Shown: positions 26,957-37,036, counted from the first letter of the stretch. The stretch: DNA of 64,000 bases from Pseudoalteromonas phenolica (GCF_005886345.1 NZ_PNEC01000042.1:1-64000), one strand, 5' to 3'. Numbers and translations are program-made. Notes: a model not told the origin generated them from the sequence alone.

Positions 26957-29900
26957 TGAGTGCATTACATGAAAACAAACCTTCTTTTATGGACATTTTT
27001 GTCAATCGCCCAGTACTTGCGATTGTACTGTCGGTATTGATCATCTTGGCAGGCCTAAACGCCGCGCAAAAGATTTCGGTACAGCAATATCCTAAGATTG
27101 AAAGTGCGTCACTGGTTATCAATACGGTGTATACAGGTGCGTCTGCTGATGTCGTCAAAGGCTATGTGACAGAGCCGATTGAACGCGTAACCTCAACCGT
27201 ACCCGGCGTTGATTATGTTGACTCAGTGACGACTGCCGGCTTTAGTAAAGTCACAGCTTGGCTTGAGCTAAACCATAGCACCACAGATGCACTTGCCGAG
27301 TTAACCACTAAGCTCAACCAAATTAAGTTTGAGTTACCAACTGGGGCTGAAGACCCCGCTATCCAAATTGTGCGTGCCGATAGCCCCTATGCTGTGTTCT
27401 ATTTAGATGTTCAGTCGCAAGGCTTACCGCGTAGCGAAGTCAGTGATTATCTTATTCGCAATGTTGTGCCAAGCATGAGCGACATTGAGGGCGTGCAAAA
27501 AGTCACCCTTGAAGGTGGCCGCGACCCTGCAATGCGTATTTGGTTAGACGCAGATAAACTCGCTATTTATGATTTAAGCGCCAGTGATGTGTTTGCATCG
27601 CTGCAAGCAAACAATACTATTGCGACATTAGGTTACAGTGAAAACAATCGTCAACGCATCGATTTAATGGCCAATACCAGCCTGAAAAGTGTGGCTGACT
27701 TTGAAAACCTAATTATCAAAGAGCAAGACGGCTCGCAACTTCGCCTTGGTACGGTTGCCGACATCGAAATCGGCGAAGCCGAAGGTATGGTTACTGCGCG
27801 TTTAGATTCTCATGATTCAATTTTTCTGGCTATTTGGGCGCTGCCTGGTGCCAATGAAATCGACATTGGTGACGCGCTTTATGCCAAGTTACCGCAGATC
27901 AACGATGGTTTACCAAATGGAATGAATATCGAAATTGGTTACGATGGTACGCTATACATGCGTGACTCAATTAAAGAGATTTTCACAACGCTTGCCGAAA
28001 CAGTGCTACTTGTAGGTATTGTGATCGTTGCCATGATGGGCTCTTTTAGAACCGCACTTGTGCCATTGGTGACCATTCCTATTTCAATTTTAGGTGCCAT
28101 CTCCGTTATTTCGATGATGGGCTTTTCATTGAACCTATTAACCATTCTAGCCATTGTATTATCGGTTGGTTTAGTGGTTGATGATGCCATTGTGGTGGTT
28201 GAAAACGTGGCGCGTCACATGCGTGAAGGCAAACCTCGATTGCAAGCTGCGCTTATCAGCTCACGTCAGTTATTAGTGCCCGTGATTGCCATGACCTTAA
28301 CCCTTGCTGCGGTATACGCCCCAATTGGCTTCTTAACAGGTTTAACTGGTTTCTTATTCCGGGAGTTTGCGTTTACTTTGGCCATTGCGGTATTGATTTC
28401 GGGCCTTGTAGCTATTACGTTGTCTCCGATCATGAGTGCTTATGTCAGCCCTGAGGGTGGCAAAGAAGGTAAGCTTACACGCAAAGTAAATAGCTATTTC
28501 GACAAGTTGCAGAACTTCTACTTCAAGTCATTAGATAAGTTGTTTGCATGGCGTCCACAAGTGTTCTTCATTGCCATTGTGTTCGCTTTGTTGTCTGCAC
28601 CTTTTTATTTACTGTCGCAAAAAGAGCTTGCGCCAGTTGAAGATCAAAGCAGCATTCAAGTCGTGGTTGAAGCGCCACCTGAGTCATCTCAGGCTTATAC
28701 CTCAAGTCGAATGAATGACACAGCAAAGGTCATGAATGAAACTGAAGGCGCAAAATTCACTTGGCAAATTATCACTGCAGCCGCAGGTTTCGGTGGGGTT
28801 GAGTTAGCACCTTATGAAGAACGTGAAAACTCGGTTCACGACTTATACTTCGACCTATTTGCACGCCTTGGTAGCGTAAATGGCTTGAGCTTGTTCCCTA
28901 TTTTGCCAGCTTCTTTACCGACTGCGGGCCAGTTCGATATCGAAATGGTAGTCAGAGCCAATGACGACCCTGTGGCAATGAAGAAGTATGCTGACGAGAT
29001 CATCGCGAAAGCGAATGCCAGTGGTAACTTCTTGTTCGTTAATACCGATTTAAAAATCGATTTACCACAAGCAGAGCTAGAAATTGACCGCGAATTAATT
29101 GCTGATTTAGGCCTAAACCTGCAATCAGTGAACGAACAGCTGAGTATTTTAATGTCGAATAACTTTGTAAATTACTTCAACAAAGACGGTAAAGCGTATC
29201 GTGTTATTCCAGCAGTTGATAACGGTGACCGTTACAATCCTGAAAACATCTTAGACATGAAGATACGCACGGATTCTGGTGAGCTTATTCCTGTGTCAGC
29301 ATTTGCGAGCTTAAGAACCTTCACGAGCCCACGCGTATTGGGGTCTTTTAATCAGCAAAGTTCATTTAGGATCTTAGCGGGTGTTTTGCCACACGTAACC
29401 AAAGAGCAAGGTTTAACGGCCGTTGAAGAGATTGCGGCAGAAGTATTGCCTACAAGCTACTCAATCGATCATGCCGGTGAATCGCGCCAGTTACGTAAAG
29501 AAGGTAATACCATGGTTGGCGTGCTCTTGGTGTCGATGATTGTAGTGTACTTCTTACTGACGATTCAGTTTAACAGCTTCCGCGACCCTCTTGTGGTGTT
29601 ACTGGGCTGTGCGCCATTAGCGCTTGCAGGCGCTCTGATGCTACCTTTTTTACAGCTGACAACCATTAACATCTATAGTCAGATTGGTCTTATTACTTTA
29701 ATTGGTCTGATTGCAAAAAATGGTATTTTAATCGTAGAGTTTGCCAACCACCTTCAACTTGAAGGTAAATCGAAACTTGAAGCGGTTAAAGGCGCTGCAG
29801 CGACACGTTTACGCCCAATATTAATGACAACAGGTGCAACTGTACTTGGTCACTTCCCATTAGTATTAGTAACCGGCGCTGGTGCAGAAGCGCGAAATAG

Positions 29901-30060
29901 CATTGGTATTATTTTAGTGGCAGGTATGTTGATTGGTACTTTCTTCACGCTGATTGTATTACCACTGCTTTACCAAATGCTGGCAAAAGACCACCGAGGT
30001 GAAATGGAAACTGAAGCCTCATTAACTGAGACTAAGTTTGCTAATTCATTGTGTTCATGA
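26956..30060 (+). CDS. RND multidrug efflux permease (HAE-1 type)
   Basis: 1034 residues, full length for the hydrophobe/amphiphile efflux RND family. Membrane segment 1 follows FMDIFVNRPVLAIVLSVLIIL; two large periplasmic loops; proton-relay TM4 with LSVGLVVDDAIVVVENVARH; conserved FAFTLAIAVLISGLVAITLSPI and, in the second half, IGLITLIGLIAKNGILIVEFAN. GGAGGT lies ahead of the ATG and the gene overlaps the adaptor by one base. Predicted to export lipophilic drugs or metabolites by proton antiport. No outer-membrane partner in the window. Confidence 0.96.
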   Translation: MSALHENKPSFMDIFVNRPVLAIVLSVLIILAGLNAAQKISVQQYPKIESASLVINTVYTGASADVVKGYVTEPIERVTSTVPGVDYVDSVTTAGFSKVTAWLELNHSTTDALAELTTKLNQIKFELPTGAEDPAIQIVRADSPYAVFYLDVQSQGLPRSEVSDYLIRNVVPSMSDIEGVQKVTLEGGRDPAMRIWLDADKLAIYDLSASDVFASLQANNTIATLGYSENNRQRIDLMANTSLKSVADFENLIIKEQDGSQLRLGTVADIEIGEAEGMVTARLDSHDSIFLAIWALPGANEIDIGDALYAKLPQINDGLPNGMNIEIGYDGTLYMRDSIKEIFTTLAETVLLVGIVIVAMMGSFRTALVPLVTIPISILGAISVISMMGFSLNLLTILAIVLSVGLVVDDAIVVVENVARHMREGKPRLQAALISSRQLLVPVIAMTLTLAAVYAPIGFLTGLTGFLFREFAFTLAIAVLISGLVAITLSPIMSAYVSPEGGKEGKLTRKVNSYFDKLQNFYFKSLDKLFAWRPQVFFIAIVFALLSAPFYLLSQKELAPVEDQSSIQVVVEAPPESSQAYTSSRMNDTAKVMNETEGAKFTWQIITAAAGFGGVELAPYEERENSVHDLYFDLFARLGSVNGLSLFPILPASLPTAGQFDIEMVVRANDDPVAMKKYADEIIAKANASGNFLFVNTDLKIDLPQAELEIDRELIADLGLNLQSVNEQLSILMSNNFVNYFNKDGKAYRVIPAVDNGDRYNPENILDMKIRTDSGELIPVSAFASLRTFTSPRVLGSFNQQSSFRILAGVLPHVTKEQGLTAVEEIAAEVLPTSYSIDHAGESRQLRKEGNTMVGVLLVSMIVVYFLLTIQFNSFRDPLVVLLGCAPLALAGALMLPFLQLTTINIYSQIGLITLIGLIAKNGILIVEFANHLQLEGKSKLEAVKGAAATRLRPILMTTGATVLGHFPLVLVTGAGAEARNSIGIILVAGMLIGTFFTLIVLPLLYQMLAKDHRGEMETEASLTETKFANSLCS

Positions 30061-30721
30061 TGGTTGCGTGGGTTTACCCCACGCAACACCATTCAAAAAA
30101 AGCGCGATGTAAAATCGCGCCTACAGCAATCACCTGCCTAGTTTTAGGATGTAGGTTCTCGTTTACAGCAACAAAGTTTTAAGCTCCGGTAGCACCGACT
30201 TTATGTCGGGTATTTTATTTCGCCATGGTTTAAACATTTTGTCGGGCTGAAGCCCGACCTACAACATGGGTTTAACCCAAGTAAAAACATTCAAAAAGCG
30301 CGATATAAAATCGCGCCTACAGGAATCACCTGTCTCGTTATTGAATGTAGGTCGTCGTTTACGGCGACAAAGTATTTATGCTCCGGTAGCGCCGACTTTA
30401 TGTCGGGTATTTTATTTCGCCATGGTTTGAATATTTTGTCGGGCTAAAGCCCGACCTACAACATGGGTTTAACCCAAGTAAAAACATTCAAAAAGCGCGA
30501 TATAAAATCGCGCCTACCGAAACCACCAGCCTAGATTTTTGAATGTAGGTCGTCGTTTACGGCGACAAATTATTTATGCTGCGGTAGCACCGACTTTATG
30601 TCGGATAATTTATATCACCTTGGTTTAAACATTTTGTCGGGCTAAAGCCCGACCTACAACATGGGTTTATCCCACGCAAACACATTCAAAAAGCGCGATA
30701 TAAAATCGCCCCTACCGAAAA
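30061..30721. repeat. Tandem array of ~197-bp palindrome-rich units (3+ copies)
   Basis: Fills the whole gap between the convergent RND and SIMPL genes. The landmark AGCGCGAT..AAAATCG occurs at 30101, 30297, 30494 and 30692 (spacing 196, 197, 198). Each unit contains four hairpins: GCGCGAT-ATCGCGC; GTCGTCGTTTACGGCGAC; CCGACTTTATGTCGG; GTCGGGCTAAAGCCCGAC. The last copy is cut off where the SIMPL stop begins. Units differ by scattered substitutions that mostly keep the stems. Confidence 0.92.
30063..30087 (+). terminator. Hairpin directly after the RND stop
   Basis: Perfect 10-bp stem GTTGCGTGGG / CCCACGCAAC with a TTTAC loop, starting 3 bp after the pump stop. No T-tract. Degenerate versions recur at the same place in later repeat units, so it is also part of the array. 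Confidence 0.6.
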
Positions 30722-31441
30722 TCAATCGGACAAATAATACTCAACGGTTGATACAACGCGCACTTTCTTAATATGCGGGTTGTTTCTGTCTCGAGCTGAG
30801 ATACTAAATAGGCCTTGCGAAGCGCGTTTAATTTTACCTAACTTGCTACCTGAATCTTCGGCAAACTTAGTTGCCACCTTGCGAGCATTTTTTGTCGCCT
30901 CTTCAATCATATCTGGCTTGAGTTCATTCAAGCTTGAGTAAATATATTCAGTTTGAAATTGGTAACTGCCCGAGGTAAATACTATGCCTTGTTTACCCAA
31001 TTCAGACAGCTTACCCATCACGTTTCTTACCGCGTCTAAGTCTTGCGAATAGACGGTGACGTTTTGCTGCGCAGTATAACGAAACTCAGCGCGAGCATTA
31101 TCACCCCACTGCTGCGCCGATTTGTCAGTTACAGACGGAGAGGTAAACGAAATATCTTCAGATTTGATGCCATTCTTTTCTAAAAAGTCTTTGATATGCG
31201 CGGTTTTCTCATCAAGTGATTCATACAAAGTTTTTAAGTCATTTTCAGCAGCGCTAAATTGAATTGGCCAGATCACCACATCAGACAGCACTTCGCGCTC
31301 AGACAAACCTTTTACGGTAACGGTGCGCTCATATTCTTTAATTGAAATGGCTGCATTTGAGGCGATGACTGCAAATAATGTCAGGCCTAAAAAGATCCCC
31401 GCTGCCAAGAGCAGGTTGTTGTTTGCTTTATGTTGCATCAC
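30722..31441 (-). CDS. SIMPL-domain (DUF541) periplasmic protein
   Basis: 239 residues with an N-terminal membrane anchor/signal (LLLAAGIFLGLTLFAVIASNAA). The SIMPL domain begins ERTVTVKGLSEREVLSDVVIWPIQFSA and continues with the characteristic ITV-type strand and ATKNARKVATKFAEDSGSKLGKIKRASQG. Members form periplasmic or membrane-associated oligomers of poorly defined role, some linked to oxidative stress. AAGGACC precedes the ATG pair. Monocistronic. Confidence 0.9.
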   Translation of the reverse strand: MMQHKANNNLLLAAGIFLGLTLFAVIASNAAISIKEYERTVTVKGLSEREVLSDVVIWPIQFSAAENDLKTLYESLDEKTAHIKDFLEKNGIKSEDISFTSPSVTDKSAQQWGDNARAEFRYTAQQNVTVYSQDLDAVRNVMGKLSELGKQGIVFTSGSYQFQTEYIYSSLNELKPDMIEEATKNARKVATKFAEDSGSKLGKIKRASQGLFSISARDRNNPHIKKVRVVSTVEYYLSD

Positions 31442-31540
31442 AGGTCCTTAAATTTTGTTATAGCTATTTTAGCCATTCTAAATCATAGCTTAGGTAGCTT
31501 AACCAAATATGAGCATGAAGACCGATTACTTAAAAATAAA

Positions 31541-32410
31541 TTAAATAGGCAAAACTTCAGCCAGCTCTGCATCCAACATATCTATTACTGACTCGAAGCC
31601 ATATTTTGGCTGCCATCCCAATTTTTGCTGTGCAGAAGACGAATCATATACTCGATCGAGTTGATTGGGTAGCGTCCACCCTCGCTGTAAAAACATCTCG
31701 GCGAGTTCTGGGGCTTGCTCTTTTATTAAACCTGCAGCGTCATTGAATAAACGCGGGCAATCTGATGCTTTAAACGGGGTTTTACCTGACACAATAAAAC
31801 GATTAAACCCAGCAAGACGCGTGTCTAATGCCGCTAAATGCGCACTTGCCACATCGCGAGCATCAATACCCCGAGTAAGTCGATATACCGCCATTAAGTC
31901 GGCAGGCTCAGGGAAACAGCGAGACATTTGCAGTACAGTCACAGGCAATTTGAACACATCATAAATCGATTTCAGCTTGTCTTCTGCAGCAATTTTACTG
32001 CGGTGATACACTGTTTTTGGCTGTGGTGTAATTTGCTCATTAACCCAGCCTGCGGTGTGCTCGGGAGTCGTTGCATGACCATACAGTGCTGTTGTACTGG
32101 TAAAAATAAACTGCTTTACCCCCAGCTTAATGCCCTCAAGGGCTAATTGCTCTGTGGCATCCACATTAATAGATTGAAACTCGTCGTCAGATAATAATCC
32201 GACATGGGGCGCATGTAAGGCTGCGGTATGAATAATGACATCAACCCCGTCGAGGGCTTGCTGGATCAGCGTTTTATCGCGAATATCACCAATGTAATCG
32301 GCGGTAGAGCAAGGTGTTTTATCTAGGCCTACTACTTGATGGGTGCGCATTAACTTAATATAAATTGCACGTCCTACTCTGCCCGCAGAGCCCGTCACTA
32401 ACACTTTCAT
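31541..32410 (-). CDS. NAD-dependent epimerase/dehydratase family protein
   Basis: 289 residues, extended SDR type. Dinucleotide-binding loop MKVLVTGSAGRVGRAIYIKL; DVIIHTAALHAPHVG; catalytic Ser-Thr region FTSTTALYG and the Y-x-x-x-K in TVYHRSKIAAED. Substrate is probably a nucleotide sugar or similar, not determinable here. AAGAGATAACC is upstream of the ATG. Last gene of a run with a two-component system and a P-loop kinase (25 bp gap to the kinase). Confidence 0.88.
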   Translation of the reverse strand: MKVLVTGSAGRVGRAIYIKLMRTHQVVGLDKTPCSTADYIGDIRDKTLIQQALDGVDVIIHTAALHAPHVGLLSDDEFQSINVDATEQLALEGIKLGVKQFIFTSTTALYGHATTPEHTAGWVNEQITPQPKTVYHRSKIAAEDKLKSIYDVFKLPVTVLQMSRCFPEPADLMAVYRLTRGIDARDVASAHLAALDTRLAGFNRFIVSGKTPFKASDCPRLFNDAAGLIKEQAPELAEMFLQRGWTLPNQLDRVYDSSSAQQKLGWQPKYGFESVIDMLDAELAEVLPI

Positions 32411-32435
32411 GGTTATCTCTTATTTAAAATGACGA

Positions 32436-33011
32436 TCACTTGCCGTTGTCATGCAACCAATCGCTTATTATGCTTTGTATGGATGCAATTGTATCAACAT
32501 TTGTGATGATAAGGTCGCTTGATTGACGAACTTGATTGGCCGCAGCCATATAAACAGCTCGTAAATGGTCGTCATATTTTCGTAAATAGTTAGTGAGGTT
32601 TTTTGTTGCGTCATTGCTGTGTTTAAGGTGGCGCTGGATCACTCTTGATAAACACACTTCCATAGGCATATCTAGCATGATCACATAATCAATTAGATGG
32701 GCGATTTCAGCCCTCTGCCGCCCAAAGGGTTCTTCGATAAAAATCATCTTCGAGCCACATTGTGCTTTTAATTCACTGAGCGCTTTGGTGAATCTGGGCG
32801 ACTTGATTTGCGATACATCAGCACCTTCTTGCAGCCATGCCCTAATATCTTCAGGGTAAGTGTTCGGCTCAACAAAACCGTCAAACAATAAGGTCTGACT
32901 CTTAAACGCTTCAGCAAGACATTTAATGACTGAGGTCTTCCCTGCCCCCGATACCCCGCTTAAAGCAATAACACGTGCTCGTTGCATTCCTGTCACCCAT
33001 TGATTGGTCAT
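32436..33011 (-). CDS. P-loop ATP-binding protein, small-molecule-kinase-like
   Basis: 191 residues. Walker A in VIALSGVSGAGKTSVIK near residue 16; a hydrophobic strand ending in Glu (SKMIFIEEPFGRQRAEI) at the Walker-B-like position; DYVIMLDMPMEVCLSRVIQRHLKH resembles the lid region of nucleoside/uridylate kinases. It lies 9 bp after the response regulator and 25 bp before the epimerase, so it is probably in the same transcript. Phosphoacceptor unknown. Confidence 0.75.
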   Translation of the reverse strand: MTNQWVTGMQRARVIALSGVSGAGKTSVIKCLAEAFKSQTLLFDGFVEPNTYPEDIRAWLQEGADVSQIKSPRFTKALSELKAQCGSKMIFIEEPFGRQRAEIAHLIDYVIMLDMPMEVCLSRVIQRHLKHSNDATKNLTNYLRKYDDHLRAVYMAAANQVRQSSDLIITNVDTIASIQSIISDWLHDNGK

Positions 33012-33020
33012 TTTGTTTAT

Positions 33021-33716
33021 TCATTTTACTAAGCGAACTTTTACATCGGCATATTTAGCACGACTCACAGGCACCGCCTTACCATTTTGCATATCTAAAT
33101 GATATTGTCCGCCACCAGCCACCTTGAGGCTTTTAACAAAATTTAGATTAACAATAAACGAGCGATGCACGCGAACAAACTGCTCTGATAATAACTGACT
33201 GAGTTTATCTAGGTTTTTATCGTGCAGCTTTTGCTCATCGAGTAAATGTATTTGGCTATAGTGCCCATCAGCTTGAATAAACTGAATATCGTTGATTTCA
33301 ATATACGACAATAAACCCGCTGACTTGATTGCGAGCTTTTTTAATTGCTCATGCCCAACATGCTTTTGTTGATAACGCGCCAGCGCTTTGAATAGCCTTT
33401 CTTCACTGAATGGCTTTGCAACAAAATCTAACACACCATATTCAAATGCATTAATTGCTTTGTCACTATAGGCCGAAATAATGATGGTATGAAAGCTCTC
33501 TGCACTCATGGTTTTGAGTACCTCAAAGCCATCTTCACCATGTAAGTTGAGATCTAACAATAATAAGTCGATTTGGTTGTCGCTGAGATAGTCGAGCGCA
33601 TCATCTATGTCTTCGACCCATTTTATTCTACAGGGTGAATGCTCAAAGTAGGTGCTCACTTGGCGTGATATACGCTGAGCTATGACAGGCTCATCTTCTA
33701 CGATCAATATCTTCAT
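33021..33716 (-). CDS. LytTR-type response regulator
   Basis: 231 residues from ATG 33716, which overlaps the kinase stop as ATGA; the frame runs open to 33761 but that lies inside the kinase gene. Receiver domain 1-120 with phospho-acceptor Asp55 (LLLLDLNLHG), acidic pocket VEDEP and Lys in VAKPFS. C-terminal LytTR DNA-binding domain about 125-231 (YIEINDIQFIQADGHYSQIH and FVRVHRSFIVNLNFVKSL). Partner of the kinase directly upstream. Targets unknown; its own operon is a reasonable guess. Confidence 0.94.
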   Translation of the reverse strand: MKILIVEDEPVIAQRISRQVSTYFEHSPCRIKWVEDIDDALDYLSDNQIDLLLLDLNLHGEDGFEVLKTMSAESFHTIIISAYSDKAINAFEYGVLDFVAKPFSEERLFKALARYQQKHVGHEQLKKLAIKSAGLLSYIEINDIQFIQADGHYSQIHLLDEQKLHDKNLDKLSQLLSEQFVRVHRSFIVNLNFVKSLKVAGGGQYHLDMQNGKAVPVSRAKYADVKVRLVK

Positions 33717-35383
33717 GCGGGGATCTGCTTCTGCAAAGGGATTAAAAAAGTACTCAACCAAATCGTGTCTTGTTGAACGGACTCAAACTCATAGTCATCA
33801 TCAAAACATTGCTGTAAACGAGAATGAATGTAAGCGCTGCCAGTACCTTGCCCTTGATGTTTACGTTGCCTGTAAGGGGTTTTAACAAATAGCTTAAGGC
33901 GATTATTTTGCTCACTTGCGGTTACTTCAAAGTTGTCTCCGGCTTTGATGCGATTATGAGAAAAGGCGTTTTCAATCACAGTATGAATAATGGCTGGCGG
34001 TAAGTAATAACTGCTTGAAGGCACATCAATTGTCAGGATTAGCGCTTTTTGTTGACGCTTTTGCATAATGGAAAAATGCATCTGGCATAGTGCGATTTCA
34101 TCCTCCAGCGACACCCAAGTTTGCGCCGACATTTTATTGAGTATTCTAAACTCTTCGGACAACTGCTCAACCAATTCTATGGCTTGTTTAGGCGATGTTT
34201 CGATCCACTCACAAATAAGCGTCAAGCTATTCATTAAAAAGTGCGGCTGTAGGTTTCTTCGCAGCAACTCAGCTTCTAATTGTGACTTTTTCAAAGCGGC
34301 TTGACGTTGTAAATTAAAGTGCCCGATTAACGCGTACAGATTCACTAAAGCAATCACCGAAAACAACGCAGCAAACCAAGTATCGATAAAGCTCATCGGT
34401 ATTAAAAACATCGCCGCGATGCCTGACAGCAACATGAGTAAATGCGCTTTGGCTTGGGCCTGCTTTTTCAGCGCCAGCAAGCTTATAAGTGCACTATTTA
34501 GCAATGATGAAATGAACACCACATAATTACTCATGTCGAAGCTTTTAATCGTCAACACAGTTAGCAGGTTTAAAGCCAATGTACCTGCTAGCCAATATTT
34601 CAAATGCTTTGATTGGAAGAAACTGGCGTAAAAGCTCACTAAGCAAACACCCGCTAAGATCACGCTGGCTAAAATAATTCGTAAGCGCCAAAGGTGTAAA
34701 TTCCAAGGGTAGGACCAGTAAAACTTAATCAATTCCAGTGCGATGATAAATGCCGACATCAAGCACAAACAACTAAATGCCAAATAACTTAAAGAGCGCT
34801 GATAGCGGAAGAATAAAAAGGCAAAACAGGTTGCGAGCAGTATCATGGCGCCAATCAGCATTAACGGCACAATATGATTGGTTTTAAGCGCGAATTGATG
34901 GTTTGTTAAAGCAATCCCATAAAATAAGGTGTGAAAGTCACTCTCATGGTGCTGAGTTGATAAATCTAGCGCCAACCAGTGCAAGCCCGCAGATGTTTGA
35001 CCAGAGGCCAAAAGCACAGAGTGACTAATATGGCCAACTTGCTCTTGTGCAGAATTATGCCCAGGTACACCTTTATTCGCTAGCCATTCACCATCCCAAT
35101 AAACCTTTGCTGAGCCCAAAAAAATTAGGTCTAACCTAGTACCGAGCGGTGCATTGTCATCCAGCTTTACAGGTATATAGACACAATAGCGCTGCCATTC
35201 TTGCAAAGTGCGCAGGTGAGTTTGCGCAATGAGATTTTCATTGCTTGGCAATGGCGCACACTCGCCCGTTGTAATTGGCTGCACCACAGATGCTTTATTC
35301 AAACTGAGATAAAACGACTGCTCGCTTGCCTGTGTGCTCATGCTTAAACACATGAGAAATATATAGAAAATTATTTTTAGCAT
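33713..35383 (-). CDS. LytS-like sensor histidine kinase with 7TM module
   Basis: 556 residues. Signal peptide 1-19; periplasmic jelly-roll-like domain about 25-155 (LDLIFLGSAKVYWDGEWLA); about seven membrane helices 172-350 (7TMR-DISM-like); short coiled coil; His_kinase domain with His381 in RNLQPHFLMNSLTLI, followed by a degenerate HATPase domain with the N-box as IENAFSHN and G-rich GQGTGSAYIHSRL. This is the LytS/YehU class, coupled by a 4-bp overlap to its LytTR regulator. The jelly-roll suggests a carbohydrate-like or envelope signal. Confidence 0.93.
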   Translation of the reverse strand: MLKIIFYIFLMCLSMSTQASEQSFYLSLNKASVVQPITTGECAPLPSNENLIAQTHLRTLQEWQRYCVYIPVKLDDNAPLGTRLDLIFLGSAKVYWDGEWLANKGVPGHNSAQEQVGHISHSVLLASGQTSAGLHWLALDLSTQHHESDFHTLFYGIALTNHQFALKTNHIVPLMLIGAMILLATCFAFLFFRYQRSLSYLAFSCLCLMSAFIIALELIKFYWSYPWNLHLWRLRIILASVILAGVCLVSFYASFFQSKHLKYWLAGTLALNLLTVLTIKSFDMSNYVVFISSLLNSALISLLALKKQAQAKAHLLMLLSGIAAMFLIPMSFIDTWFAALFSVIALVNLYALIGHFNLQRQAALKKSQLEAELLRRNLQPHFLMNSLTLICEWIETSPKQAIELVEQLSEEFRILNKMSAQTWVSLEDEIALCQMHFSIMQKRQQKALILTIDVPSSSYYLPPAIIHTVIENAFSHNRIKAGDNFEVTASEQNNRLKLFVKTPYRQRKHQGQGTGSAYIHSRLQQCFDDDYEFESVQQDTIWLSTFLIPLQKQIPA

Positions 35384-35512
35384 TCTTCTAGTATATCTGA
35401 TGAAATTTGCTTTTGGGTGCTGTTTATGCAGCTCAAGTGCAACTGATGAAATATTCCCTCACTAAGCCTCATACACGTGGCTAAATGGCTTCACAACGTT
35501 AAGGAGTCAATT

Positions 35513-36955
35513 ATGAAAACCGTGATCAAAAACCTATTAGCCTTGTCTATTGCCAGTATTATTACCTGTCAAACTGCGCATGCGACTGTACCTTTAAGCG
35601 ACTATGAGTACGTTGGATATCAAGGGCAAAAAGTTGCAGCTAAAAAAGGGACATTTATAGTACCTGAAAACAGAGCAAAACCTAATGGTAAACAACTTGA
35701 ATTAACCTTTGTGAAATTTCCAACCACCAGCAAAAACCCGGGTAATCCAATTGTTTACCTGTCAGGCGGACCGGGTGGCAGTGCCACTGGCACAGCAAAA
35801 AGAAAGCGTTTTGAAATGTTTAAGCAACTGACGCAAGTATCAGATGTCATCTTATTTGATCAACGTGGTACGGGGTTATCAAATCAAAACAGAAGGTGCG
35901 CTGGCACTCAGCCTGATTTGGCTTCACCTACCATTTGGCAAGAGGCGGTCACACAAGTCAGAAAAGACATCAAAGATTGCGTAACTCAATGGCAAGAGAT
36001 GGGAATTGACCTGTCTGGCTACAATACCAAAGAGAGCGCCGCTGATTTAGTTGCTTTGAGTAAAGCACTAGGCTCAGAAAAGATAAACTTATGGGGCATT
36101 AGCTATGGTAGTCACCTGGCATTTACCACAGCAAAATACCACCCTCAAATAATCGATAAAATGGTACTTGCGTCATTAGAAGGGCTCAGCCATACCATTA
36201 AATCTCCGCAACGAGTAGACGACCTGATTACGCAAATCAGTGATTTATTAGCAAGTCGTGAAGACACTAAAAAGAAATATCCAAATCTAAAAGCGGACTT
36301 AAGCCAAGTGATGCAGAAGCTTAAAGCCGAACCTCAAATTGTTACTACGCGTATTATGGGCAGCAAAAAGCTTGTAAAAGTCGGCATCAGTGATGTAGAT
36401 ATACAGTTTACGCTTAGTTATGTGTTTTTAGTTGACCCGCAACACCTAGCAAAACTACCTAGAATTGTAGCCGATATGAAAGCGGGTAACTTTGCCGAAA
36501 TTGGCACTTATGTAGGCACTATAAAATCAAGAGCGGGTAGCTACAACCCAATGTCAGTGGCAATGGATTCGGCATCTGGTATCGACAAAGCTCGTTGGCA
36601 ACAAGTGCTGCAAGAAGCGAAAACATCATTGGTCGGCAGAACCACCAATTTCCCTTATCCTGATATTAACGACTTAGTACCTGTCGATGATTTGGGTGAT
36701 AACTTCAGACAAGAGATCACCAACAGTACTATTCCAAGTTTATTTGTGGCGGGTACTTTCGATGGCAGAACCCTTTATCAAAGCCAAGTGGAACTGGCTA
36801 AAGGTTTCAAAAATGGCAGTGTGTTAACCGTAGAAGGTGGCGGTCACAATGTGTATATGACCAGTCCGAAGATCGGTGAAAAGGTGGTGCAGTTCTTACA
36901 AGGGAAATCAGTACCAAGTCAAACCATTCAATTAGCCGCTCTAGATTTTGAATAA
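35513..36955 (+). CDS. Periplasmic alpha/beta hydrolase, S33/TAP-like
   Basis: 480 residues from ATG 35513 (AAGGAGTC upstream, then a signal peptide ending AHA). Oxyanion region VYLSGGPGGSATG; DVILFDQRGTGLS; nucleophile elbow LWGISYGSHLAF; late Asp in FVAGTFDGRTL and His in EGGGHNVYM. The GGPG and DQRGTG motifs point to the proline-iminopeptidase/tripeptidyl-aminopeptidase group, so it probably trims peptides in the periplasm. Divergent from the two-component operon. Confidence 0.92.
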   Translation: MKTVIKNLLALSIASIITCQTAHATVPLSDYEYVGYQGQKVAAKKGTFIVPENRAKPNGKQLELTFVKFPTTSKNPGNPIVYLSGGPGGSATGTAKRKRFEMFKQLTQVSDVILFDQRGTGLSNQNRRCAGTQPDLASPTIWQEAVTQVRKDIKDCVTQWQEMGIDLSGYNTKESAADLVALSKALGSEKINLWGISYGSHLAFTTAKYHPQIIDKMVLASLEGLSHTIKSPQRVDDLITQISDLLASREDTKKKYPNLKADLSQVMQKLKAEPQIVTTRIMGSKKLVKVGISDVDIQFTLSYVFLVDPQHLAKLPRIVADMKAGNFAEIGTYVGTIKSRAGSYNPMSVAMDSASGIDKARWQQVLQEAKTSLVGRTTNFPYPDINDLVPVDDLGDNFRQEITNSTIPSLFVAGTFDGRTLYQSQVELAKGFKNGSVLTVEGGGHNVYMTSPKIGEKVVQFLQGKSVPSQTIQLAALDFE

Positions 36956-37036
36956 TATCTATGTAAAGAGATTGCAGCACACTAAGTTGATATTTTTACC
37001 TCAACGCAGTGCTTGCAGCCTTTAATGTCATCAAGT

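Noticed and set aside
30061-30721. CRISPR array
   Set aside because: Units are ~197 bp, nearly identical throughout and without spacers; a tandem repeat, not CRISPR.
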